This document shows, one piece after another, positions 22,477 through 35,132 of a DNA stretch of 64,000 nt. Below the pieces are notes generated by a model. The model made no database searches, was not told where the DNA came from, and was given only the letters and a program-made list of their open reading frames with translations. The number at the start of each line of letters is the position of its first letter. Position 1 is the stretch's first letter. The translations under genes were made by a program, and so were the position numbers. Location: assembly GCA_019022495.1 (NCBI GenBank), contig JAFEKR010000007.1:1550001-1614000 (forward strand), in the 5' to 3' direction. The DNA comes from Epichloe hybrida. Taxonomy: Eukaryota > Ascomycota > Sordariomycetes > Hypocreales > Clavicipitaceae.

Positions 22477-24054
22477 TCAGCTCGTCACACCCATGGCATA
22501 AACACCACTGTCAAGTATTCCTGCCTGCAATCTCGACAGTCTCTCGCGGGTGTCAGCGATTTGGCCTGCTTGGGCAACAATAGCATTTCCTGTCTCCCTG
22601 AGGGCAGAGAGCACCTGCCCGAGCTGATCTTGTACAGCCATCCCGGCCGTAGCGTTGTTTCTGTCCCGCAAGGTTCGAATTTGTTCATACAAGCCATTTT
22701 CAACACCAGGCATATCTCTTTCAATCTCGAGGCGATATTCGTCTAATCGTTTCTTGTATTTTTCAACGTCGTCGCATATGCGGTTGAAGTAGGTAATGAG
22801 ATCCTGTGCGCTGGCGTGGGCCGCAGCAGTGTCTGTCGCGTTCGAGTCGGCGGAGGGAGTTGGGCCGGCGAAAAGTCCTGTTTGATGGTAGTGTGTGGGC
22901 AACTTCAAGTTGTCCGTTGCTTTGAATGAGAGCTGTGCGTCTGCAATGCTCTTTTTCGTCAGGTCTTGCAGCACCTTGACTGTTTGGATGTCTCGGTTGA
23001 GAGCAACCTGGACAGTCTTGAACTTGGTTTCCACAAACTTGACATCTCTGCCAAGCTGTTCAATATCCCTCTCATGCTGGGGCATGAATTCTCCAATTTC
23101 GTCCTTCATTTTGATCACCCGCTGGATGCCTTTATCGATAAGTGCGATCTCATCCTGAACAGGTTTGGCAAGATCGTCGAAACGAGTACGAGGACGCAAG
23201 TTATCGTAGTTGATCTGTACGGCCGGTACTTGTGACGTAGACTGAGCTTGCTGTGGTTGAGTTTGACCGCTGATCGAAGAGGAAGAGGAGCGCCAATGGT
23301 TAGCTTGCCTTGATACATTGGAGGCGCTGTGGAGGCACTCACAACAATCCGCCTGAAGGCGTCGACTGTGTTTGACCAAAAAGACCTCCGCCCGTGTTAG
23401 ACGTTTGGGGATTCGCTGTGTTTGCGCCGAACAGACCACCGCCGGCCTGCTGTGGTTGCTGCTGTGGTTGCTGTGGTTGCTGCTGTTGTTGCTGCGGCTG
23501 CGCAGTCGTGTTTCCCCCGAATAGTCCTCCACCGGATGACTGCTGAGTTTGTTGTTGATTGGAAGCGCCGCCAAAGAGTCCGCCACTGGCTGCCCCCCCT
23601 TGTTGGGCCTGGCTGTTCGCATTTCCTCCAAACAGTCCTCCTGTCGTGCCAGGTTGAGAGGGCGCCGCGGCAGGCGTTGTCGACGAACCAAACAACCCGG
23701 TACTTGGTTTAGGCTGCGTGCCACCGAACAAGCCTCCTCCTGTTGTCGCCATTGCGCCGGTAGTAGAATTAGTCGGGTTGGCAGAAGCGCTCCCAGAGCC
23801 AAAAAGTCCAGCCGAGGCCCCTGGTTGTTGTGCTGTCGATGAGGTTCTGGCGAGGCTTTTGGTTAGCATTCAATTTGCATGCAAAATATTCTGGCCCAAT
23901 CTCCATTAGTTGCTTTCCAGCCGCAGAACAAGAAGCAATACAAGTGAAAGTCAGCAGCGTTGTACTAATAGAGGCGCAATACTTACAATGAATTAGCAGC
24001 GCCAGTATTGATCGTGAGACCACCCGGTACACTAGCTGAACGTGCAAGAGACAT
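22477..24054 (-). CDS. NUP49: FG nucleoporin Nup49 (Nup58-type)
   Basis: Three exons, 24054-23987, 23846-23343 and 23269-22477, give 454 residues. Introns of 140 and 73 bases have GTAAGT and GTGAGT donors. The first half holds about nine GLFG repeats in Gly/Gln/Ser-rich sequence, including a poly-glutamine/proline patch. Splicing of intron 2 completes a GLFGQTQ repeat across the junction, which supports the model. The second half is a coiled-coil region beginning near NYDNLRPRTRFDDL and LIDKGIQRV, typical of Nup49/Nup58. The protein forms the central-channel Nsp1-Nup49-Nup57 trimer of the nuclear pore. It is divergent from FIP1 with 289 bases between starts. Confidence 0.9.
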
Positions 24055-24343
24055 TTGGAAAGTTAGACGAGGCGCGTCTAAAGCTCGGAACCCGACTTTT
24101 TGCGAGTTCTTGTCTGGGTGGGTCAAGGTCAAGGGCAAGGGAGCTATCACTTGCCACGAGCGGGAAATCACCGGCTCAACTTGAGCTTGAGCTTGAACTT
24201 GAGCTTGGATTCTGGAGCACCAATTGATTGCCTCCGGCTTAGCCCGGCCGACAATCAAAATTGTAACGTCCTTTGTTTCATGCAAATTGAACTCTCTAAA
24301 ACAACGACGTTGCATTGTCTTTATACACATACATTGCCGCGAA

Positions 24344-25568
24344 ATGAGTTCAGATATGTCGGAACACGAAATGGAAATGGATGAGGGAGACGACCTCTAC
24401 GAGCCAGAGGAGCCCAAAGTTGAGCAGAGCGACAAAAACCCTGCTGTCGCCAAGACAGAGGAGCTAGAAGAGGGCGAGGAGGAGGACGAGGGCGGCGCCA
24501 TGGACGAAGACGATGATGACTCTGTATGCGTTGCCTGCGTTGCCTGCGTTGCCTGCAGCATCCCGTTTTTGTCATGTTACTGACCAGGCGTTGGTCCATC
24601 AGGACATTGACATCATCACCGAGCGCAAAGACGGCACAACCGCTGCGCCTCCAACGTGAGCAGAGCAGTTTACACACTATCCAGCAGTTTCATTGCGCCT
24701 CGGCTGATGCCCTCTTGTGTACAGCCAATCCAAGTACAGCGATATCCGAAATATTCCCCAGCGGTCGACTTCGGGCGATTCAACATCAAAGCCAGCGCCC
24801 GCAAAGAAAGAAGAGGAATCTAAATCCGCAAACGGGACAATCAACATTGCGGCGCCGAGTGCGGATCAAGCATCCGCGGCAGCATCTAGGTCTACGATAG
24901 ACATCAATGCGAACCCAGTATACCCCGGCACAGGAAAACCCATTACACAAATTAACATTGACGAAGGTAGGACCTATATCGAATCTCCGTACGGAGGGAG
25001 GCCAGAAGGGGCGATGCAAACCGTTATGTTGACATGGAGTGTAGATCTGGCAGATAATGAGAAGCCATGGAGGAAGCCAGGAACCGACATCAGCGACTAC
25101 TTCAACTATGGCTTCGATGAATTCACCTGGGCCTTGTATGCCGCGAAGCAAGAGAGCACCCGGGCGGAGTTTGGCGCCGACTCGTTCGCAACGAATAACA
25201 AGAAGATGATGGAGGACTTCAACAGCATGATGATGATGGGGGGCATGGGCATGCCAGGAGGCGGCAGCGGAGCCGGCGCGGCTATGCCTGGCATGGACGG
25301 AATGCCACCTGAGATGCAAGCCATGATGCAGCAGATGATGGCATCCGGCATGGATCCTTCCCAGATGGACCCCAGCCAAATGAGTGCCATGTTCTCGGGA
25401 ATGCAGAACGGCAGCACCGGCCCTGGGGCACAAGGGAATCAAGCACAGAACTTTGGAGGGGGATTTGGCGGAAACCAAGGGGGTTATGGGTATGATCAGG
25501 GCATGTCTGCGGGTGGCGGTGGCCGAGGTGGCTTCAGTGGGGGAAGAGGACGCAGAGGACGTTGGTGA
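24344..25568 (+). CDS. FIP1: pre-mRNA polyadenylation factor Fip1
   Basis: Three exons, 24344-24523, 24603-24655 and 24725-25568, give 358 residues; the introns are 79 and 69 bases. The N-terminus is very acidic, as in Fip1 proteins that bind poly(A) polymerase. The diagnostic Fip1 domain contains PWRKPGTDISDYFNYGFDE and TWALY (about residues 195-220). The C-terminus is Met/Gly-rich, then ends in an RGG tract (GGRGGFSGGRGRRGRW), a likely RNA-binding and methylation region. It acts in the nuclear cleavage and polyadenylation factor. Intron 1 contains a threefold 9-base repeat (GCGTTGCCT). The gene shares a short promoter with NUP49. Confidence 0.93.
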
Positions 25569-26605
25569 TAAATGCGGCACCAGCACCTTTCGTGTCTTAT
25601 ACGGCTGTTACACGTTCGAAACGGAAATAATAGAAATGGCTCGGGGCATGGCGGCGTTCGCGGGTCAGGCAAAAAACTCTGCCATGAACAGGCACGGTGG
25701 TTTTTTTTGTTTTTTTCAGACTAGCAAAAAGGATCATTGTTCACATCTCAAGACAAGTGTGAAATTTCTGGTCTTCTTCCCCGATCATCCCAACCTTCTC
25801 AAGTGCCCGAAGATCGAGTCGTGACTCGTGGGATGTGATGATTTTCCAACGATCAGACTTTCGCATACAGCATCCATGGCAAAACAATCACCCTGATCCT
25901 TGGCAGCGCTACGTATCAATACCCGACGATGCCTGAAAACCCGCCTGATCCGCCTGGGAGCGAGTCGGTCCGCCGTCATCAACCATGCGTCATTAACGCG
26001 TTCGATTTCGCTCTCCAGTTGAGCAAGCACAAGCAACCTGCCCGTGTTTCGTGCCAAGCTGTCCGTAGCGCAATGGGACGCTGCCTTTTCCGTCGGCCTC
26101 GACTTTGTCATGACATAGTTCCACAAGATCCTTTGTATGGCTGCCCGGATGGATTGGCATCATGGGCGTGGGAAACGCGTCGGTATCCGCCTGGGCTGAT
26201 GACTATAATCCATCTACATGGCTTACTCGCTATATCATTATTGAAGGGAACTTATTAAAAATAGTGGATTTACATAATAAGTCTGTTAGTACAGGGTATT
26301 TGAAGAGCCTGCTAAAGAGCTTACTAACAAGCTTCTTAACAAGCCTATTAACGCAAGGGGTTCTAGAGAGCTTGTTGTTTGAGAGCTTGCTAATGACGGA
26401 CCTTTTATTCCGAAGGATAGTTGAAGAATAGATCATGCTAGTCCCGGGTATCATTTAAATTACACACGTTAACTCCGTTGCAATGTCCTTTGATGAGAGG
26501 CATCTTGCGGGAGCCACAAGAGGGAGAGGATACAGTTTGACAGAAAGACAGGAGTCTTGGCAAGTCGATTCGCAAAACTGCACATGATTGACTCGTGGGC
26601 GATCA
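25569..26605. other. spacer with degenerate tandem repeat
   Basis: Between the convergent FIP1 and M50B-like genes. From about 26285 to 26405 there is an AT-rich, degenerate repeat of AAGAGCTTnCTAAC/AAGCTTCTTAAC units. A T run occurs at 25701-25716. No gene supported. Confidence 0.55.
26285..26405. repeat. degenerate 12-15 base tandem repeat
   Basis: Repeated GAGCTTGCTAA-like and AAGCTTCTTAAC-like units, AT-rich and imperfect. One frame reads as repeated Ser-Leu-Leu, but no start, motif or codon bias suggests a protein. Probably a decayed minisatellite. Confidence 0.45.
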
Positions 26606-27480
26606 TCAAGTCGGAATAAAGTGCTGGGAATCCTGCTGCTGTTGCTCAAATGATTGGGAGAAAGCAGCCAGTCCCGCCACAATCCCGACAGCCATGATGA
26701 GGACCGATATTATGGACCAAATAACTCCCCAGCATTGAGAAGACCCGCCGTATCGCTTGGCAAAGACACTGGCATCGGATGAGTTGACTTTTCGGAGGAT
26801 CAAATCGTCGCAAATGTCCCACACACTGTACAATGAGGACATGACGCCGATGAAGAGGACGACGAATCGCAGGGCCTGAGCGTGAACGATGAACCAGCAA
26901 GCAATGAGAAGCACAACTGCCAAGAGAACAGTGAGGATGGTCAACCAGTCGCGTTTTCCCCACCACAGCGTTAGCAAGAAGCAGACCGCCAGAACGATGC
27001 TGGCGACTTTGGAGGCCACAATGTTGAAGCCGCAAAAGGTCAGGAGAGCTCCAATCATCGATGAGCCCAAGTAGCCTGCAGGCAGGGTGATGGCACTGAT
27101 TCCGCCACGCATGCGAGTGACGCCTCCTTCATTTGGGTCAAGACTGATGGACTCGACTTTGCCGCCCGTGAGCACGGCGGTAATGGCATGGCCAAACTCG
27201 TGAAATGCAATGACAAGCATCTGAAGAAGAAGGAGTTTTCAGAAAGAGATGCTTTTGGAAAAAAAGCAAAGAGGCGATAGAGGGCTTATTTGTTGGATTC
27301 AATACATACCTTGAAAGGCCAGAGTATCAATTTCAGATACGGAACGTTCCAGAGAATCGCAATCGCGACTGCGTAGGCAGCGACGACGCCCAAAGTAACT
27401 TGCTGTGTGTGTGTGGGATTCTGCAGATCTCTGTGGGCGAGCGAGCCCATGGACGCCGCGAGGGTAATCGACGGCGCCAT
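26606..27480 (-). CDS. peptidase M50B-like membrane protein
   Basis: Two exons, 27480-27310 and 27220-26606 (89-base intron, GTATGT donor, CTTCAG acceptor), encode 261 residues. The zinc-metalloprotease motif HEFGH (residues 64-68) begins just after the junction, inside a membrane-flanked segment. Several hydrophobic helices follow (about residues 95-115, 120-135, 145-180 and 230-250). This pattern fits the fungal M50B-like family, related to intramembrane site-2-type proteases; substrates are not known. The ATG at 27480 (MAPSITLAAS) was chosen because the frame upstream is AT-rich and unlikely to be coding. The downstream DPNEGG and LPAGYLGSS segments fit the family's second metal-binding region; this is inference. 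Confidence 0.82.
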
Positions 27481-28321
27481 TGCGATTATTTGCGAGAAAG
27501 CCAAGGGGAGGGAGAAACTAGGATCAACGAAAAGAACGAAAAGAACGAAGATCAACGCAAGGCTAGTTCAATAGTTGAGCGAGTGACGTGGGAAAGCAAA
27601 AAAAGAAAAAAAAAAAGAGAAAGCAAGAAGGAAGTGGGCGAAAGCAGGCGTTCCAGGTGAGTGCCAAGATGGGCGTTTTTGTTTCTTGTTTCATCACAAA
27701 ACTTGACATCAGTTCGTTTAGATGATGAGATGATGAGATGATGTGACCATGCCATGTCAAGTCTACATGTGGTAGATCAGGGGAACAGCTTGGCCTAATA
27801 CGGAGTATATTGACGATCAATCATGAATCTGGCTGAACCGTCGACGACAACAACAGAGAAGGGGGGGGGGATACTAGGGGGGCTTGTTGTTGACGCGGCC
27901 CTTTGATTCCACCCGCCACCACAGACAGGGCACTGAGGCTGTGTTGGCAGCCCGCCTGGCGCCTTCGTTGTCCGGGTGCGCGTACGGATCCGTACATGTA
28001 TGTACTCCGTAAACTTTAATGAATCTGGCAGCCGGGATTAATGCGACATTGTCCGAGAGGCTGTGCTGCAGAGCCAGCCAGCTTGGTGTCTCAAACACCA
28101 TTGGTCATTGGTGCTATGCTATCTTCTACGGCCGTCATGACTCATAAGTTATATAACACCGGGAAAAATGGGGGAAAAAAAAAAAGATGTTGATATTATC
28201 GCATGCACCTTGGCGAAATGAATGGATTCATTGAAGCGGAACATGATCTGATCAAGCTTCCTCGCGCTTGTTGTTACCCGCCATGTCATGCGTGTTATTA
28301 CCAGAACCCTTTGTTGATCCT
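27481..28321. other. intergenic, homopurine and G tracts
   Basis: Contains an A/G-rich tract (27595-27640), a short GATGA repeat (27719-27744) and a run of ten G (27861-27870). It is upstream of the M50B-like gene and downstream of the GH32 gene. No gene seen. Confidence 0.5.
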
Positions 28322-30116
28322 TCAATCTAGCTGCAGCAAGTGCCGAGTATTTCCCGAAGAGGTCGCTTTCACTGACTGGTTGCCGTATACTAAGCCGTCT
28401 TTATTCGTCACCTTTTTCCAAGCACTCTTCAAGGCGTTGACGCGAACGCTGACGCGCATGCCCTTCGGCAAGTCTGATGTGCTGAGGGTCTTGCGAGTCA
28501 ACGGCTGTGTAGAGAAGAAAGTGTTGGTGGCGCTGTCCACGCCGCCATTGAGAAAGACTTCAACTATTGAGCGGTCCAGTACGCCGCTCATCGACCACGA
28601 CCCATCATGAGGCAAGCTGTTGGTGGAAAACTTGTCCGTGAAGAAGACATTATCAAAGCCTCTGACGCCGCTTCTGTCAAGATAGAATGGCACGTCACCA
28701 CCAAAGTAATAACCTCCTCGGATGTTCTCGCCTGTGACGGGGCTGAGGAAGGTAAAGTTCAAGGTGGCCGTTGCTGGGACTCCCTGTTCTGGTATTCCAG
28801 TCACATTTGCCTCCCAATACACAGCATTCGATTCCACCTCTGAAAAGTCCACCATGGTTGTTCCATTCATTTGGCTCTCATTGAAAGCCAGAGTCTGTCC
28901 TATGATGGGTGAGAGATCGTACGGACGAACAACCCATTTCCAACCTACGCGGTCTGCCTTTGTCAGATGGCTTCGCCGCGGCAGACTCATTGCGCTTCGC
29001 CAGTTCTCCCGAGCAGTGGGCACTGTCTGCCCGTACTGCCAATTAGAGGCCCATGCAATGAAGACAGGATCTTCCTCTTCGGACAGGCCGTGGAAGAATT
29101 GTCCTGCGTAGTTGTCTTTGCCAAAATCTGCGATCCGCGCAACAGAATCGACCGCCTCAAAGTGCGTTCCGTTGAAGGTTCCCGGAAAGTATTCTGTGAT
29201 GGAGCCGCCAACGGGAGCACCGGGGTTGATACTTAAGGCTAGAAGCCACATGTCGGCTTGCTTCTGTCCGTCTCGACCATAATATGGCATGCGCACCAGA
29301 TTGGGGCATTCCCATTGAAGGCCAAGGAGGCCATGATGAGAAAAATTGCTGACATGAGTCCAATCGATCAGGTTCGGTGACGTGTATATGCCAAGGACGA
29401 ACTCCTGCGGATGAGCAACGACCATAGCCCAATGATCTTCGTACCAGACGACCTTTGGATCACGAAATTGCGCTGAGTTGCTAGCAATGACGGGGTTGCG
29501 CTCATAGGGAGTAAAGTGGAAGCCTCCATCGTGAGAATATGCGATTGCTTGTGTTTGGGGGCCAGGGCTGCCGTCGCTGCCATACTTGGCCAACGTCTTG
29601 GTGAAGAAGTCAGCGCGCACGATTCTTGTTCAATAGATATGGCCATGGGTCTGTGCAACTCACGTAGATGGCTACGACACCATTTGTCTGGTTGGGGAAG
29701 AACCCGGATGTGTTGTTCCTATCCACGACAGCACTGCCGGAGAAGATGAAGACATTCTTTTCGGGTGGGAATAACGCAATTGGCTGGTTGATCCAATGAT
29801 ACAAGTCTTGCGATGTGGCATGGCCCCAATGCTGGTTGCCAGCCACATTTGCTGTAGGATTGTATTGATAGTACAGGTGCCAGGTGCCATTGGCATCTCG
29901 GAACATGCCATTTGGGTCGTTCATGAAGTGTTGGGGGGGTGAGAAGTGAACCTGTGGTCGATACTGGCCCGCATAATCACCAACCACAGGGATGCCAGAG
30001 GGGACGTCGTCGCCCACCAAAGGACCAGCAATCGAGGTTCGAGTTGCTTGCAGGGCGGTGGAAGCGTGTAGTGCCCCAAATAGGAACATGGGGATTTTTC
30101 TGCATCGAAACATCAT
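28322..30116 (-). CDS. secreted GH32 beta-fructofuranosidase (invertase type)
   Basis: Two exons, 30116-29664 and 29596-28322 (67-base intron, GTGAGT donor, CTGAC branch), give 575 residues. The tandem ATGs (MMFRCRK) begin a signal peptide ([17 protein letters not shown]). All three catalytic motifs of glycoside hydrolase family 32 are present: MNDPNG (nucleophile Asp67), FRDPK (transition-state stabiliser Asp197) and WECPNL (acid/base Glu247). A beta-sandwich C-terminal domain follows (about 400-575). Several NxT/NxS sequons suggest glycosylation. The enzyme should cleave sucrose or fructans outside the cell; invertase and inulinase activity cannot be told apart from sequence alone. A GGCAAC hexamer repeat lies about 40 bases upstream of the start. 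Confidence 0.9.
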
Positions 30117-30156
30117 GTCGAGATTGCCCGCGTGACAGCAATGAATGTACAGTGTT

Positions 30157-30192
<36 letters not shown>
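30157..30192. repeat. GGCAAC hexamer microsatellite, six copies
   Basis: Six perfect copies of GGCAAC, about 40 bases upstream of the GH32 start codon and probably in its 5' leader (where the transcript would read GTTGCC repeats). Confidence 0.9.
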
Positions 30193-30193
<1 letters not shown>

Positions 30194-30580
30194 TGCGGCA
30201 CGAGATGATGGTCAAGCTACTGGTTGGTACTGATTGCCAAGAAAGACAGAAGCCACGAAATGAAGCGTCTTTTGCAATGCTGATTCCCGGGTATTTGTAC
30301 CCCTCCTCGATCTTTGTCCCTCTATCCATCGCTTTCTTTGCAAGTTGGGCACATCCTCGCCAAGAAGAACTTGGATTCAACGGACCGCGGTCTGAGACAT
30401 AGAATTGGTGGCTTGGGTTTTCCCCGTGGAGAAATTAAGCTTGTCAAAGCGGGAGCTTGATATGATTCGTCGTACGCCGGACCGACGACAAGGCAGGCGT
30501 CGGCAAATGGGAAATTTTTTTCCTCTTGAAAATGCCTCCGCACAAGTTGATACGAGTCAGTCAGTCATTACCCATCAAGC

Positions 30581-30650
30581 GAGGAGGGCACGAGGGAGGG
30601 CGCGAGGGAGGGCGCGAGGGAGGGCGCGAGGGAGGGCGCGAGGGTGTGTG
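30581..30650. repeat. G-rich 12-base tandem repeat
   Basis: About five copies of a unit close to GCGAGGGAGGGC. The plus strand has many spaced GGG runs, so it could form a G-quadruplex. Located between two divergent genes. Confidence 0.85.
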
Positions 30651-31319
30651 TGAATGGGCTTGCGTTGATGATTTTGGTAATCTGAGGGGTATCAGTGGTA
30701 TCACTGTATCATCAGTAACGAGTCGTCTTGACGACTGCCCAACCTGCCACCCACACGCACCCAATCCCAATTCCATGCTTTTGCCGGCCGCGTTCCCGCG
30801 GGGAAGGGAGGTCCAACTGGATCTGGCCAAATCGGGGATAGTCACTTTTTGTGTGCTCCACGCGCAAATTATGCATGTACAAAGTACCTCTGAATTGCGC
30901 TCATGGCTGCGCCAGCCCGTTGCCAGGCCAACAGCCGCCCAAATGTCAACATTGTACGGAGTATGCGGCATACACAATGAAGGAGACGGGTTGCGCGCTG
31001 CGCTGTGCACAATGTCAGCCAGGCTAACCACCTTGTCTACATCATCAATCAAACTATCTATCGGGTCCAGCTCTGTACTTGCAGGCCAGGCTTTTCTGTC
31101 TTCCTCTTCCTTCGTTCCACCCAAAGAAAGAAACAGCTTCTTCCTCTTCCTCGCGCAGACAAGAAAGACCCTGTGGGCATCGCAATTCCGGCGCATGCCA
31201 GTGTTTCGACTTGACCACCGCAGCCCGCCCTCTTTTTTGCCTTGTTGTTCGGCTCGAAATAGTTGCATTCCAGACGACAATTGGGAGAAAAAACATTTTC
31301 ACCGCAAACTGCACCTGAC

Positions 31320-34300
31320 ATGATGGACCGGCCAAGCACCCCTTCCAGACCTCCGGAGTACAGTTTGCCCAGTTATGATGACGAACATGACACGCCGACT
31401 GGTCAGAACTCGGCCTCTGTCCGGCTCCTGACATCTGTTGAGGACTCTGCCGATGAAAGCTCGTGAGTAACTTCATCCTCCGTAATTCTCGACGGCCGAT
31501 TGACTACCGAGTCAACTGCGTTGCCTTGCTTCGTTCCTTTCTGGTTTCTTCCATTCCTTCAAGATCAGTCTCGACATCTCTCGCCATCGTATACAAAACA
31601 GGCCCCGCCGTTTCTCGAGTTCACCTTGTTCAACTACACAATGACCAGGAATCAAAGCTCACAACGTACTTATCATAGTCCCAGAGCAACCAGACGAACC
31701 TATCAGCCCAGCGTTGTCTCCTCACACTCTCGATCGGTCTCAGTGCTCGACGAGTTACCAAGCATGCCGCCTCCCGACTCAAGTTACGTTACTTTTGCCA
31801 GTCGAGAAAGCGGCTCACCACATCGGCCGTGGACGCCTTCTGGTAGAGTGCCAGACCTCTCACGACCGCCACCATCGAGAGGATCATATGAGCCATCGGA
31901 TCTTAACGGCAGCCCTCGCCCAGGAACTCCCTCCTCTCGCTATGGAGGCAGCCCACGCCGTCCTCTGCCGCCGGCACCGCTGTTCTCAAACTCTACCCGC
32001 ACTTCACAGGCCTTTGCCGACGATGCCACATTGTCTATTCCTCTCGATGGCGCAGATGACGTTTTCGCCCCCGCATCAGATCTAAGCGAGTCTCGTCCAC
32101 TACCCGCGCATCACGACTCCTACACGTCAGGGTCACAAGAAACTCTCAATGAGGATGCCGATGACTACGACAAGGTAGAGCACTACGGCCCTGCCCCTGA
32201 CGGAGCGCAAGAACGTCGCGGCGTCCGAGCGCCGCAAATGTCGAGGAAGGAGGTACAGCTCATCAATGGCGAGCTGGTGCTCGAATGCAAGATCCCTACA
32301 ATTCTGTACAGCTTTCTGCCTCGTCGTAATGAAGTCGAGTTCACCCACATGCGGTACACCGCAGTTACATGCGATCCCGATGACTTCGTGGACAGAGGCT
32401 ATAAGCTGCGGCAAAGTATTGGGAGAACCACACGAGAGACTGAGCTCTTCATTTGTGTTACCATGTACAACGAAGACGAGTTCTGTTTCACAAGGACTAT
32501 GCATGCTGTCATGAAGAACATTGCACATTTTTGCTCCCGCTCGCGTTCGAGGACATGGGGAGAGAATGGCTGGCAAAAGATTGTGGTATGCATCATATCC
32601 GACGGTCGTGAAAAGATCAACCCCCGAACTCTCGACGCTTTGGCAGCCATGGGTTGTTACCAGGACGGTATCGCCAAAAACTACGTCAACAATAGAGCAG
32701 TCCAAGCTCACGTGTATGAGTACACGACACAGGTCTCTCTTGACTCTGACCTCAAATTCAAGGGCGCTGAAAAGGGCATTGTCCCTTGTCAACTGATCTT
32801 CTGCCTCAAGGAAAAGAATTTACGAAAGTTGAATTCCCATCGCTGGTTTTTCAACGCATTTGGTAGGGCACTGAAGCCGAATGTTTGCATCTTGCTAGAT
32901 GTCGGAACCCGCCCGGGAGGCAATTCTCTCTACCATCTATGGAAGGCGTTCGACACCGACTCCAACGTCGCTGGCGCCTGCGGTGAGATCAAAGCCATGA
33001 AGGGAAAGTTTGGTTCTAACTTGCTTAATCCCTTGGTTGCCTCGCAAAACTTCGAGTACAAGATGTCAAATATCCTAGACAAGCCATTGGAATCCGTGTT
33101 TGGCTACATCACTGTACTTCCTGGTGCGCTGAGTGCTTACAGATATCACGCTCTTCAGAATGACGAGACTGGACATGGTCCCCTTAGCCAATACTTCAAA
33201 GGCGAAACTCTGCACGGACAACATGCTGATGTTTTCACGGCAAATATGTATCTGGCCGAAGATCGTATTCTGTGCTGGGAACTTGTAGCTAAACGTGGGG
33301 AGAGATGGGTGCTCAAATATGTAAAGGGATGTACAGGAGAAACTGATGTACCTGGTAAGTTTTGATTACCTGTTGCTTTTTCCCGAAAAAGCCCTGCTAA
33401 TTTTCTTTTTCAGACACCGTCCCGGAATTTATCTCCCAAAGGAGACGTTGGTTAAATGGTGCATTTTTCGCGGCCGTTTACTCCTTGGTTCAGTTTCGTC
33501 AAATTCTCTCCACTGATCACACCATTATGCGCAAGATTTTGCTCTACATTGAGTTCGTGTATCAATTCATCCAGCTCCTTTTCACATATTTCTCTCTGGC
33601 CAACTTCTATCTCACATTCTATTTCATCGCCGGAGGTCTTGCCGACCCAGTAGTCGACCCGTTCGGTCACAATATTGGAACCGTCCTTTTTTATATATTG
33701 AGATACACATGCGTATTGTTGATCGCGACACAATTTATCCTGTCCCTTGGAAACAGACCACAGGGATCCAAGAAGCTGTATCTGGTCAGCATGATTATTT
33801 ACAGCATGATCATGTTGTACACTGTCTTTGCTTGCTTCTACATCGTCATTCGACAACTCACGAGCAAAACCCCCGACCTTGCAATTAATAACAATGTCTT
33901 TACCAATCTGATTGTCTCGATGATCTCAACAGCTGGACTCTATTTTCTCATGTCTTTTCTATACCTGGACCCGTGGCATTTGTTCACCTCGGCAGCACAA
34001 TATTTCTTGCTTCTGCCGAGCTACATTTGCACGTTACAAGTGTATGCTTTCTGCAACACCCATGACGTTACTTGGGGAACCAAGGGAGATAATGTCATGA
34101 AGACTGATCTGGGAGGTGCTGTGGGCAAGGGTCAAACAGTCGAGTTGGAAATGCCAAGTGAGCAACTAGATATCGACAGCGGCTACGATGAGGCCCTGCG
34201 GAATCTACGCGATCGCCTTGCTGTTCCGGTAGCGCCCATTAGCGAAGCCCAGATGCAAGAAGACTACTACAAGAGCGTGCGGACGTACATGGTGCTCACT

Positions 34301-34579
34301 TGGATGATTGCCAATGCCGTGCTTGCCATGGCGATATCAGAGATCTACAGCAGCAAAGGGATTGGTGACAATTTCTATTTGCGCTTCATTTTGTGGAGTG
34401 TCGCTTCCCTGGCTATCTTCCGCGCGATTGGCTCCACAACATTTGCCGTCATCAATGTCATCAACATAGTTGTCGAAGGCCGAGTGCGCATGAGTTTTAA
34501 GCTTCCATCATGGATGGGCAATTTCAGCAGCAAAGTCAGCGAGAAAGTAAGCAGCGTGGGAAGCAGCCTCAAGAGTTGA
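31320..34579 (+). CDS. chitin synthase, division 1
   Basis: Three exons, 31320-31462, 31649-33354 and 33414-34579, give 1004 residues; introns are 186 and 59 bases. The plasma-membrane enzyme polymerises N-acetylglucosamine from UDP-GlcNAc for the cell wall. The N-terminus is long and Pro/Ser-rich (starting [15 protein letters not shown]). The Chitin_synth_1N region begins near [17 protein letters not shown]. The catalytic core has [39 protein letters not shown] (585-587) and QRRRW (625-629). Several transmembrane helices follow (about 645-760 and 885-940). The short first exon is supported by its match to typical starts of this group; the class (I to III) is not certain. The gene diverges from the GH32 gene and converges with MET5. 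Confidence 0.93.
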
Positions 34580-35132
34580 GACAAGCATGATCCGGAAATA
34601 CCTGTTTTCAAACAAGTCTCTTTACCTATTGATCTTTGAGTTATGTGAGTTTGTACGATGAGAAGTCTAATGGATATCCGACTACGAAGTTAAACTTGGT
34701 TCTATGATCGAGTCTGCGGGAAAATGCAAGTTGAGGCGTTTTGTAGATGAATTGGCATTTGGTTCCTATTTGTACTAGTTGCATAATAAATACACAGTCA
34801 CTCACGCCTTGTGATTTCATCTTCTTCTTTTCTCTCTTTTTTCTTTTGTCTGTGCACGAGAGAATGAAAATTACCTGAAAATCACGCCAAACTGAGCAAT
34901 GTCGTGATGCCCATTCAAAAGAAGGCTCAAGGCACACATGTAAACAATAATACATACATACGGCGAGTGTTGTAAGTGACACGTACAAATTTATGTTTTA
35001 ACCTCTTTTTGAATATGGGTTCAAAGCCGTGGCCTTTGCATTGCAATTTCACAGAACGCCTGAAACATTCGCCTCCAAAGCATAGGTAAGTGCACACTTG
35101 ACTCCTATTTCGCGTCCACAAGTCGTGGATTA
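34580..35132. other. convergent spacer, no gene seen
   Basis: Contains the 3' ends of the chitin synthase and MET5. A T/C-rich tract occurs near 34820-34850. No gene supported. Confidence 0.5.

Larger units (their letters stand above)
30117..31319. other. divergent promoter, GH32 and chitin synthase
   Basis: About 1.2 kb between divergent genes. It holds a GGCAAC hexamer repeat (30157-30192), a G-rich 12-base repeat (30581-30650) and a CreA-like SYGGRG match near 30797. No gene supported. Confidence 0.55.

Noticed and set aside
24786..25586. Minus-strand frame of 266 residues opposite FIP1
   Set aside because: His-rich shadow of the Met/Gly-rich FIP1 exon, which has the diagnostic Fip1 domain.
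30561..31280. Minus-strand frame of 239 residues upstream of the chitin synthase
   Set aside because: Its end is a translation of the G-rich repeat (poly PPSR) and the rest has no motif. It is promoter DNA.
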